Virus record (IMG/VR): IMGVR_UViG_3300034071_000198
Span: 1-39,797 of that record
Length of the DNA: 39,797 nt
DNA from: a virus
Reading direction: 5' to 3' (one strand)
In this document: positions 8,179 to 14,956 of the stretch, piece after piece
Numbering within the stretch: position 1 is the first letter of the stretch
Layout of the letters: the number at the start of each line of letters is the position of its first letter
Position numbers and translations under genes: made by a program
The notes under the pieces: model-generated
The model's input: the letters and a program-made list of their open reading frames with translations, nothing else
Databases searched by the model: none
Told to the model about the DNA's origin: nothing

Positions 8179-8441
8179 CACTTCACCTTGTCTGCCCAAT
8201 ACGCTGCACTCATCTTGCCTTTGGCAATATTCTTTGCATGGCGTGCTTTGAACGATGCTTGACGGGCAGAAGGTTGTCTGTCTCCTGTAACTCCCTGTTG
8301 CCCAAAACGAATTGTCTTTACTTCCGAACCTGACTTAGCCACAACAACATGAGACTTTGTTGGATGACTTGGTGTGCGCTTAGGCTTGTTAAAGCCTGAC
8401 ACACCAGCACGGGCTAGGCGTGGGTCCTTCTTGGCTGGCAT
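8175..8441 (-). CDS. Small basic conserved phage protein (88 aa)
   Basis: This is a recognisable small phage protein type: PTKSHVVVAKSGSEVKTIRF, then FGQQGV, and a C-terminal segment ASFKARHAKNIAKGKMSAAY followed by WADKVKW. The same C-terminal signature occurs in proteins near capsid genes of many aquatic phages. Its biochemical role is not known to me. Charge and position suggest a minor head or DNA-associated protein. The ATG overlaps the TAA of the upstream gene (TAATG). Confidence 0.65.
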   Translation of the reverse strand: MPAKKDPRLARAGVSGFNKPKRTPSHPTKSHVVVAKSGSEVKTIRFGQQGVTGDRQPSARQASFKARHAKNIAKGKMSAAYWADKVKW

Positions 8442-8599
8442 TACTTCTTCTTCTTAGCCATCTTTGCCTCGCTCATAGCGATGGCAACTGCCTGCTTCTT
8501 AGACTTAACAGCGGGTCCACCCTTACCTGACTTGAGAGTTCCGCGCTTGTACTCGCCCATTACTTTTTCAACCTTCTTCATTGCTGCTTTTTTCTTCAT
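8441..8599 (-). CDS. DUF6496-like tiny basic protein (52 aa)
   Basis: Start ATG at 8599 with GAGGAC upstream. The sequence has a Lys-rich start, KVMGEYKRGTLKSGKGGPAV and then SKKQAVAIAMSEA, which matches the pattern I know for the DUF6496 family (a K-V-M-x-E-[FY]-K-x-G-x-L-K-S-G core plus K-Q-A-[VI]-A-I-A-x-S-E-A). These proteins occur in bacteria and phages and are of unknown function. It overlaps the next gene by one base. Confidence 0.65.
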   Translation of the reverse strand: MKKKAAMKKVEKVMGEYKRGTLKSGKGGPAVKSKKQAVAIAMSEAKMAKKKK

Positions 8600-8602
8600 G
8601 GT

Positions 8603-8773
8603 TTAGTCCTCGTCATCTTCCATCTCAAGGCGCTTGCCTGTTGGCACTTCGCCAATACGCTGAATAGGCTTGTTGTACTGAGCAACATTTGCTGCAGTCG
8701 GAGCAGAGTTAACTTTTCTCCCACCAACACCATATGGACTTACTGTTCCATAACATCCGCACTTAATGCACAT
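8603..8773 (-). CDS. Small protein with N-terminal CxxCxC motif (56 aa)
   Basis: I place the start at ATG 8773 because AAAGGAGT lies at normal spacing and overlap with the upstream peptidase gene is then only 11 bases; a longer frame begins at 8812. The N-terminus MCIKCGCYG carries three cysteines in a metal-binding arrangement, and the end is acidic (EMEDDED). The protein follows directly after the HslV-like peptidase. Function unknown. Confidence 0.55.
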   Translation of the reverse strand: MCIKCGCYGTVSPYGVGGRKVNSAPTAANVAQYNKPIQRIGEVPTGKRLEMEDDED

Positions 8774-9326
8774 TTCTACTCCTTTGGACTGTAACTTGTG
8801 TTTCTCCGCCAACAGTTGTGTTGTAGTTAGCAGAAATCTGTATTGCTTTTATAGCAACTTCTTCGGCATCTTTGATTGTCTTAGGACCAACCATTGCTAC
8901 TGCGCCAAGTGCTAAGTTGCCACCACCACCGATTGCATAGAACCCGCCATCATCGCGGGAGAAGGAGTAGTAATGGCTAATCTCATAAATGATTCCGTCA
9001 AAGGCAACGAGTGCATCAAAGCCTGCATCTCTATCGGCAGGGTCTGGGTTGTACCCATTGTCAATCATTGCCTTGCGAAGTGATGGCAATACCTTGCTCA
9101 TCATAAACTTATCTGAATCCATAACCCTGGATACTTTGGGTGGTACCCATAGGTACTGTGCGATATTGGCTGCCTGGTCATCTCCAGCAAAGGCAATTAC
9201 ATACTCACCTTTGGTGATAACCTTCTCAATACCTTTGGCTGTGTAGGGCTTATCGTTGTAGGTAATCCTTGAATCACCAGCGATAACTGCTGCGTTCTTT
9301 AACTGGATACCAACGATGGCTGTCAT
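8763..9326 (-). CDS. HslV/proteasome beta-like Ntn-hydrolase (187 aa)
   Basis: The sequence begins M-TAIVGIQ. After Met removal, Thr1 would be the N-terminal nucleophile, the hallmark of the proteasome/HslV peptidase family. AVIAGDSR places Asp at position 17, KGIEKV places Lys at position 34 (HslV has Lys33), and VIAFAGDDQAA follows as in HslV. A GGGGNLALGA segment near residue 130 matches the conserved glycine turn of the family. The length suits a single HslV-like subunit. No unfoldase partner is encoded in the phage. It lies between the capsid gene and neck genes, so a head-maturation protease is possible; degradation of host proteins is the alternative. Ribosome site AAGGGGTAAGC precedes ATG 9326. 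Confidence 0.8.
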   Translation of the reverse strand: MTAIVGIQLKNAAVIAGDSRITYNDKPYTAKGIEKVITKGEYVIAFAGDDQAANIAQYLWVPPKVSRVMDSDKFMMSKVLPSLRKAMIDNGYNPDPADRDAGFDALVAFDGIIYEISHYYSFSRDDGGFYAIGGGGNLALGAVAMVGPKTIKDAEEVAIKAIQISANYNTTVGGETQVTVQRSRNVH

Positions 9327-9328
9327 GC

Positions 9329-9586
9329 TTACCCCTTAGCGCCGTATGCTTTTCCTGTCTTTTGTGAAATATCTACTGCCTTCTGGACTTGCTTCATGCT
9401 TGTTCCATCTGGCTGAATACCTTGAGCGCGGGCATCTTTGTATGCCTTGAGTTCTGCATCCCACTTTGTAGTTGACATACTTACTTTAGAATTGGCATCT
9501 CCTACACCCATCTCAAGTGTAGAAACCTTGCAGCCAAAGCATCCTTCAACATACTCAGGATGTGTAGTTCGTCTGTGTAAACTCAT
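9329..9586 (-). CDS. Small conserved actinophage protein with CFGCK motif (85 aa)
   Basis: The N-terminus HPEYVEGCFGCKVSTL contains a C-x2-C pair. The C-terminal half has KWDAELKAYKDARAQGIQPD followed by a short helix and AYGAKG. This layout is typical of a small protein family widespread in actinobacteriophages near structural genes; its role is unknown. Start ATGA overlaps the upstream stop, and its end is two bases before the peptidase start, so the three are co-translated. Confidence 0.6.
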   Translation of the reverse strand: MSLHRRTTHPEYVEGCFGCKVSTLEMGVGDANSKVSMSTTKWDAELKAYKDARAQGIQPDGTSMKQVQKAVDISQKTGKAYGAKG

Positions 9587-9843
9587 GCTGGTGTGATGTA
9601 CTCCCCGTAGCCTTGGGCAGTCAAGGCATCTGCTGTTTCTTGTGTGATTACAGTCTTAGTGCCACCTAGGTAAAACTCACTAGCGGCATCAACATCTACT
9701 TGTGCTGGGTAACGATATGAGGAATAGATACCGTTAACTCTTAAGACAGAAACTCCTTTAATAATTTTGTAGCGTGAGAACAATGGACCATCACTCATTG
9801 GAGTTTCTTCAACGGTGGGTGTAGTAAAAATGTACTGTGTCAT
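9583..9843 (-). CDS. Small protein downstream of capsid gene (86 aa)
   Basis: Start ATG 9843 with AGGACAAT upstream. The sequence is beta-rich with a PLFSRYKIIKGVSVLRVNGI segment and ends in ALTAQGYGEYITPA. This pattern fits short head proteins that follow the major capsid gene, such as decoration or head-completion proteins, but no family is recognised. It is the first gene after the hairpin at 9868-9883. Confidence 0.5.
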   Translation of the reverse strand: MTQYIFTTPTVEETPMSDGPLFSRYKIIKGVSVLRVNGIYSSYRYPAQVDVDAASEFYLGGTKTVITQETADALTAQGYGEYITPA

Positions 9844-9867
9844 ATTGTCCTATTCTGTTGCAGAGGA

Positions 9868-9883
9868 TGGGGCTTTCGCCCCA
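9868..9883 (-). terminator. GNRA-capped hairpin after the capsid gene
   Basis: TGGGGC and GCCCCA pair perfectly around TTTC; in the minus-strand RNA the loop reads GAAA, a stable GNRA tetraloop. There is no U-run after it, so it is more likely an attenuator or an mRNA 3'-end protector that raises capsid mRNA relative to downstream genes. Confidence 0.5.
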
Positions 9884-9901
9884 CCCCCCGACAACTACTG
9901 C

Positions 9902-11074
9902 TTAGAGAGCAGCGATTGATGAACCTGATTCGATGCGGTATAGAGCAGCCTCGCGGTAGCGTGACCATCCGATAACACCGTACCATCCGATTGGACGGAA
10001 GCGCATCAACTTATCGGTGATTGGTCCGATAACAACTGATGGCTCTTGTGCAACAGCCTCAGCCAATGCTTGCTTTCCAGCAAGGATTGTGTCGAATACG
10101 CGAGTTACAGGTGTAACAGTTACAACAGTTGATACTGTTACTGCTGCTGAGTTAGCAACATCTACAGTAAGTGTTGTTGTGTTTCCTGATGTTGTGATTG
10201 CAGTAATCTTCGCAGATGTTCCTACGCCTGTTCCTGAAATCTTGTCGCCGACCTCTGCACGAGATGCGATGACTGATGTTGAAGCAACACCGAATGTGAA
10301 GCCTGCTGATGTACCAGCAACAGTTACGGCTGTTGTAGCCAATGCTGTCTGGTCTGCGCCTGCCTTGCTTGAGAACATGCGTGGGTTTTCAATGAAGAAA
10401 GCACCTTCGTATGTACCGATTGAGCCTGCGAATAGGTTGCCCAATGAAGCATCTGTGTGCTGGTGTGTGTCACGCCAGCCGATGTTTCCTGTCTCAGCAC
10501 GAAGGTCGTGTGAAACTTCTGGGTGGATACCTGTCCAGTATAGGCTTCCTGAACGAGGAACAGCCTTGTTTGTACGCAACTTAGCAACTGCCTTACGAAG
10601 GTTAGCAGATGTGAGTGTCATACCTGCTGTAACAGTTAGAGTTGATGTTGCTGTACCTGAATAGATAACATTCACACCGTTGACAAGCGCTTGCTGCGCG
10701 ATGTCATCGAGTGAGTCAGCCATGTTGTAAGCGATGATGTCAGCGATTGCTGGGTCAACATCTGATAGTGAGAGCAGTTCCAACTTGCGTGTTGCAAGTG
10801 CAGCGTTACCCTGTTCGTTTAGAGTAACTGAAACTGTTGAAACATCTGGTAGTGCTACTGCATCTACATCAGTTGTTTCTGAAAGAGCAGCAGTTGCTGC
10901 AGCCAAGTCATTGTAAAGTGAGAATACAACGCTTGAACCTGGCATCGCCTGCTGAACTGGGCGCTTATCCGCTACTGCACGAATCATCGGCGTATCGCGG
11001 AGGGCAAATTCTACATAACGGTCATAAGCGGTCTTTACAAGACCTGCCATAGACGAGGTATCTGTATATGCCAT
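9902..11074 (-). CDS. Major capsid protein, N4-gp56 type (390 aa)
   Basis: The N-terminus (SSMAGLVKTAYDRYVEFALR, then DTPMIRAVADKRPV) and the core (LADIIAYNMADSLD-type helix, GIHPEVSHDLR, FIENPRMF, RVFDTILAGKQALAEA) match the N4-gp56 branch of HK97-fold capsid proteins. Residues about 245-330 form a Ser/Thr/Val-rich beta segment (TAVTVAGTSAGFTFGVASTS and onward) inserted between FIENPRMF and RVFDTIL, probably an added surface domain. A strong ribosome site (AGGAGGTGAACCCAC) precedes ATG 11074. It lies just downstream of the scaffold. Confidence 0.9.
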   Translation of the reverse strand: MAYTDTSSMAGLVKTAYDRYVEFALRDTPMIRAVADKRPVQQAMPGSSVVFSLYNDLAAATAALSETTDVDAVALPDVSTVSVTLNEQGNAALATRKLELLSLSDVDPAIADIIAYNMADSLDDIAQQALVNGVNVIYSGTATSTLTVTAGMTLTSANLRKAVAKLRTNKAVPRSGSLYWTGIHPEVSHDLRAETGNIGWRDTHQHTDASLGNLFAGSIGTYEGAFFIENPRMFSSKAGADQTALATTAVTVAGTSAGFTFGVASTSVIASRAEVGDKISGTGVGTSAKITAITTSGNTTTLTVDVANSAAVTVSTVVTVTPVTRVFDTILAGKQALAEAVAQEPSVVIGPITDKLMRFRPIGWYGVIGWSRYREAALYRIESGSSIAAL

Positions 11075-11115
11075 GTGGGTTCACCTCCTGGTGATTGGTT
11101 AGTTGGTTGGGTTAA

Positions 11116-11568
11116 TTACAAACCAAGGAGTGCATCTAGTTCATCGCGTGACTTTGCCTGCAAGACTCGCGACATGGAATCTGTGTCAAGGTTTGGAGCC
11201 TGACCAGTAGCGACCATGTTGTTAATTCTTGCTTGAGCAGTCACATCGTGAGACTGTTGTGTTGACTGATTTTCAGCCTGGGTTACTGCACCAAATACAT
11301 CGCCGTATTCGTTAATCCAGTTATTGATTGCTTCCTCAGAAGTATCAATATCTGCTGGTACGAACGCTGCAATCTTTGGGTTGAAACCCTTTGCTTGTAG
11401 CACATCCTTGACAGTACGCTGACGGGTCTGTGACTTAAGACCTAACAACTCCTGTTCTAGTTCCTTTGCACGCTTTTCAAGCGCACGGTTTACTTTGCGG
11501 AGTTGATTGATGCCACCGTCTTGGGTGGTTTCATCATCTTCGTCATCGTATTCATAGTTGGTAGCCAT
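11116..11568 (-). CDS. Capsid scaffolding protein (150 aa)
   Basis: The protein has an acidic N-terminus (YEYDDEDDETTQDGG), a coiled coil at about residues 20-50 (LRKVNRALEKRAKELEQELL), and a helical C-terminus (MSRVLQAKSRDELDALLGL). Acidic, helical, about 150 residues and immediately upstream of the major capsid gene is the standard scaffold profile. No protease domain is present. Assigned by composition and position. Confidence 0.75.
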   Translation of the reverse strand: MATNYEYDDEDDETTQDGGINQLRKVNRALEKRAKELEQELLGLKSQTRQRTVKDVLQAKGFNPKIAAFVPADIDTSEEAINNWINEYGDVFGAVTQAENQSTQQSHDVTAQARINNMVATGQAPNLDTDSMSRVLQAKSRDELDALLGL

Positions 11569-11688
11569 CTACCTATCTCCCTTTGTTAGTTGTATTCGCA
11601 ATCCACAATGCAGTTAGGGGAAACTACATTGGCTATCACTACCAGTCTTTTACGCCCACCTAGGCTGGTCGGTTAAGTGGGGATTCTT
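11569..11688 (-). promoter_or_regulatory. Intergenic gap before scaffold/capsid with imperfect stem-loop 11607-11630
   Basis: This 120-base gap is the longest within the head genes. AATGCAGTT (11607-11615) and AACTACATT (11622-11630) pair over nine positions with one non-Watson-Crick pair around AGGGGA. A near-palindrome around CCTAGG lies at about 11660. It could hold a secondary promoter or an mRNA-processing site for scaffold and capsid. No convincing -35/-10 pair is visible. Confidence 0.3.
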
Positions 11689-13146
11689 TTATATTCCTTC
11701 TGTGTTTTTCAGCGAGGTACTTGTTACTCCAGAGCGACCACCGAAGCGACTCATTGTTTCTCGCTCAGCACGCTTTTGAGATGCCATCTGGCTTTGAATA
11801 TCTCTGCCAACGATTCCTTGAATCGCCTCATTCTGTGAGTAATTAGTTCCTTCAATACGAGCAAGTCGTGATTGCTGGTCTGCTAGAACCTTGGCTTGAC
11901 TAAAGGCTGTACGAATTGTCTGGTAATCCTGTTCACCAACAGCACCGCGTAATTCTTCTGCAGTAGATAGTGAAACACCAGTACCAAATCCAACATCCAT
12001 AGAAGCAGCACCAATCTCAGCAAGGCGTACCTGCTTCTTGATTATGTCCATGCCAACCATTGGATTAAGTAAATATGCAGTAAGTGCTGAGTTATCTACC
12101 TCTGGGTAGTAAGTCTTAAACTGTGCAATAACATCTGCATTATCTTTAACGCGAGTAGAAGCAAGATTGACTCGCTCCTCAAACTCACGAGGACTAACCA
12201 AGTTAGCAATGTAGGTACCTAGTTGTTTGCGGGAACCAAGGACACTGGTATCAACTCCATAAGCCGCTAGTGTTTGTAGGTAACCTCTCTCCATAGAGAT
12301 ATAGGTAGCCTCGCTAACAGCCTGACCAGCATCACGAAGTGCTTGCATGCCAGGAAATCTATTTTTGTAATCCTGTGTTTTAGGAAGTTCTAACTTAATC
12401 TGTGAGGCTGTGAAATCCTTACGAATTAAATCATCAACAGCATTTGCCAAGTCTGCTAAACCAAGTTCTGCAAGAGAAGCCTTGAACTCTTGTTGTGCTG
12501 TTCTTTTTGCAGTATCTTCTTTTACACCGTTGACATAGTTAACTCCACCAATGGTTCCAGTAAAGTTTACTCCGTTAAGTTTTAGCGGGTCGGTTGTTGT
12601 TCCGCCACCTGCATAGTTTGTTGTTCCAGCAGTGTTAAGTCTAGTAACTGTTGTATCGCCTGTGATTGCATTATCAACAGCAGTACTGTTTGAAATTAAA
12701 GGAGATGCGTTACCTATTTGTCCAGCACCAAATCCAATATCCCACCCAGCCTTAGCAAAACTTTGACCAGCGGCTGTTGCAGCAACTTGTGCTGCAGTTA
12801 ATGGATTTCCGTTTGCATCATAAAATGTTCTTTTATTTCCTTCAACACCAATGCTTTTTCTTCCATATGGGTCAACTGATGTATCTGATGTAATGACAGA
12901 TTTTTGAAAGACTCCAGGAGTTCCAGTTGGTTCAAGGACTTCCATGCCAATGCCTTGTCCACCGCCTGGCAAGAAGTATCCACCACTGCCAAATCCTACA
13001 TTGTTGAAACCAGATTCGCGAAATACCTCGTTTTGTCTTTCAACAATTTGCTCACGAAGTTTTCTTTTTTCATCTGCTGTTTTAGCGGTTGCAATCTGTG
13101 CTTCAAGTTTAGAAATTTTCTCATCTGGTTTTAATAACTCTGCCAT
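11689..13146 (-). CDS. Internal virion (ejection-type) protein (485 aa)
   Basis: The N-terminus is a short coiled coil (DEKISKLEAQIATAKTADEK), then a Gly-rich region to about residue 200. The C-terminal half is helical and contains TQDYKNRFPGMQALRDAGQA and YISMERGYLQTLAAYGV. That last pattern recurs in predicted internal core proteins of phages from uncultured aquatic bacteria. With the 468- and 133-residue neighbours and the 1943-residue protein it forms a set resembling podovirus ejection proteins. Start ATG 13146 has GGGGTAATC from the end of the upstream gene. Confidence 0.5.
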   Translation of the reverse strand: MAELLKPDEKISKLEAQIATAKTADEKRKLREQIVERQNEVFRESGFNNVGFGSGGYFLPGGGQGIGMEVLEPTGTPGVFQKSVITSDTSVDPYGRKSIGVEGNKRTFYDANGNPLTAAQVAATAAGQSFAKAGWDIGFGAGQIGNASPLISNSTAVDNAITGDTTVTRLNTAGTTNYAGGGTTTDPLKLNGVNFTGTIGGVNYVNGVKEDTAKRTAQQEFKASLAELGLADLANAVDDLIRKDFTASQIKLELPKTQDYKNRFPGMQALRDAGQAVSEATYISMERGYLQTLAAYGVDTSVLGSRKQLGTYIANLVSPREFEERVNLASTRVKDNADVIAQFKTYYPEVDNSALTAYLLNPMVGMDIIKKQVRLAEIGAASMDVGFGTGVSLSTAEELRGAVGEQDYQTIRTAFSQAKVLADQQSRLARIEGTNYSQNEAIQGIVGRDIQSQMASQKRAERETMSRFGGRSGVTSTSLKNTEGI

Positions 13147-13148
13147 GA

Positions 13149-14555
13149 TTACCCCATAAATCCAAACATCTTGGCAATATCAAGTGCTGTATTGCTGTAT
13201 GTTTCTTTAGCGTTTCTTGTGTACTGCCACAATGGGTCACTCTTAAGTTGCTTTGTAAAGTCTGCAAATGTACGAGCATTACCTGTAGTGTTATCAACAA
13301 CCTTACCCATCAAGTCGTTCCATGTAATAGCGGTTGAGTCAACCTCAAGGAGGTTAGCCATCTGTGTTCGATAACTGTTAGTTACTTCGTATAGGTTGCG
13401 ACCTGCTTGCAATGAAGCCAAGAATGGCTTGTTCTGCGGTGCATCGTAAGCCATATCCTTTACTGTCTTAATCCAGTAGTTTGCATCGCGACCATCTAGT
13501 GGGTCAAGCAATGATGTGTTAATTGTCTGCTTCATCGTTGCATCAAGAGGCACGCCATAAAGGTATGCTTGCTGAGCAATTCGGTCATAGAATGAACCAA
13601 GGGTTCCACCACCAGAGAAAATAATGCTGCTCTGTGTAGAAAGATACTGTTCTAGTTGGTCATCATCCCAGTTGTTTTCGATTGACTTAAGTGCAATACC
13701 CTTAACAAAGTCTGTGTTGTCAACTACCTTGCCAGTTGCAGGGTCAACTTGACGAACAGTAACACCCAAAGCCTCTAATTTAGCAAGCGTTGAGTCCATT
13801 GTGTTAGCCACTTTTTCAGCAAAAGTTGATGCCTTGCGTGGGTCATGTGTATCTAAGAAGAATTTGCGGATGCTTGGATAAGTTGCTTGCCACCATACGG
13901 TACCCTCAAGGGCATCCATAAAGGTATCTTCATCCCACTTCTCATCTTTAGCACGCTTAAGAAGAATATCAATCTCAGCCTTTTGTGTCTTATCTTCTAA
14001 AGATGCAAAGGTTGTGCGAAGGTATGAAACCCACAAATCTTTTATGTCTTGACCAGGAGTTGCTGGCGCAGGCGTAGGAGTTGGTGTAGGAGTTGGCTTT
14101 GGCTTTGGCGCTGGCTTTGGCGTTGGCTTATTTGGAGTTGCATCAACAGAATCTGGGATTCCATCGCCATCTGAATCTGCAGGCTTAGTATCCTTTTTAA
14201 GTGTTGGGTCAGGGCTTGCCGCATCAGCAGCATCATCAGCCTTACGAATTTTGTCACGGGCTTTTTGTGCAGCCTTTGCATCATTAAGCGCCTCAGCACG
14301 GGCTAAATCTTCCTCAGCCTCAGCCTTTGCTTTTTCAGCAGCAACCTTCTTAACCTTGTTGCGTTCTGCTGTTAATTCAGAATTTGCATCATTAAGTGCT
14401 TTACGCAACTGCTCAAGGTTTTTTTGTGCAGTCTTAAACTTAGCGCTACCAGGCTTTTCAGATTTAATAATTTGCTCATTTTGAGAAATGGCAATAGCAA
14501 TTTTACGGATGCGCTCCTGTGGAGTTTCAGGTATTACGGTTCTGCGGTCAACCAT
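13149..14555 (-). CDS. Internal virion protein with coiled coil and TSP3-like calcium motif (468 aa)
   Basis: Residues about 20-120 form a Lys/Glu/Ala-rich coiled coil. Residues about 125-140 read DSDGDGIPDSVDATPN, the thrombospondin type 3 / EF-hand-like calcium-binding consensus. A Pro/Lys/Thr linker follows (KPTPKPAPKPKPTPTPTPTP). The C-terminal 300 residues are helical (DLWVSYLRTTFASLEDKTQK) and resemble the helical part of the neighbouring 485-residue protein. A rod linked to a helical virion domain is consistent with an ejection or internal core protein. The ATG overlaps the preceding TAA. Confidence 0.5.
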   Translation of the reverse strand: MVDRRTVIPETPQERIRKIAIAISQNEQIIKSEKPGSAKFKTAQKNLEQLRKALNDANSELTAERNKVKKVAAEKAKAEAEEDLARAEALNDAKAAQKARDKIRKADDAADAASPDPTLKKDTKPADSDGDGIPDSVDATPNKPTPKPAPKPKPTPTPTPTPAPATPGQDIKDLWVSYLRTTFASLEDKTQKAEIDILLKRAKDEKWDEDTFMDALEGTVWWQATYPSIRKFFLDTHDPRKASTFAEKVANTMDSTLAKLEALGVTVRQVDPATGKVVDNTDFVKGIALKSIENNWDDDQLEQYLSTQSSIIFSGGGTLGSFYDRIAQQAYLYGVPLDATMKQTINTSLLDPLDGRDANYWIKTVKDMAYDAPQNKPFLASLQAGRNLYEVTNSYRTQMANLLEVDSTAITWNDLMGKVVDNTTGNARTFADFTKQLKSDPLWQYTRNAKETYSNTALDIAKMFGFMG

Positions 14556-14956
14556 TATCCTTGTGCCTCTCTTACATCTTGTGCAACGCGGTTGTAGATA
14601 GCATCCATATACTTATTTTCTTGACGAACAATAAATTCTCTGTCACCTTGAACCATGTCAACGATTGCCTGCTGACGACCAGTGGTGCCTGTCTCAGAAC
14701 CTTGGCTAAAGAAAATATTGATTGCCTTAGACTTCTCAGCACCAACAGCATTGCGACCAAGGAGTTGCTGGTAAACAGACTGAACAACAGCCTCGGCATC
14801 TTGCTTGGTGTATGTAGGACCTTTGTTTGCAACATCGCCACCTAGACCTGCAGCCTGGGCTTTTTCGATTAAGTCTGCTAAATTGATACCACTTGATGGC
14901 GTACCTGTACCCGCAGGAGTTCCTGACTTTGTATCAGGCTTTGTATCTTTAGCCAC
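14555..14956 (-). CDS. Small virion-region protein (133 aa)
   Basis: The gene starts with a GTG at 14956 immediately after the stop of the giant virion protein gene (ribosome site GGTGGTGTAA). The N-terminal 35 residues are Thr/Gly/Pro/Lys-rich and probably disordered. The rest is helical (DAEAVVQSVYQQLLGRNAVG then QAIVDMVQGDREFIVRQENK). Together with its two downstream neighbours it probably forms the internal core or ejection complex. No family recognised. Confidence 0.5.
   Translation of the reverse strand: MAKDTKPDTKSGTPAGTGTPSSGINLADLIEKAQAAGLGGDVANKGPTYTKQDAEAVVQSVYQQLLGRNAVGAEKSKAINIFFSQGSETGTTGRQQAIVDMVQGDREFIVRQENKYMDAIYNRVAQDVREAQG

Noticed and set aside
10017-10664. 215-codon plus-strand frame over the capsid gene
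   Set aside because: It is antisense to a clearly conserved capsid protein and has no protein-like domain pattern.
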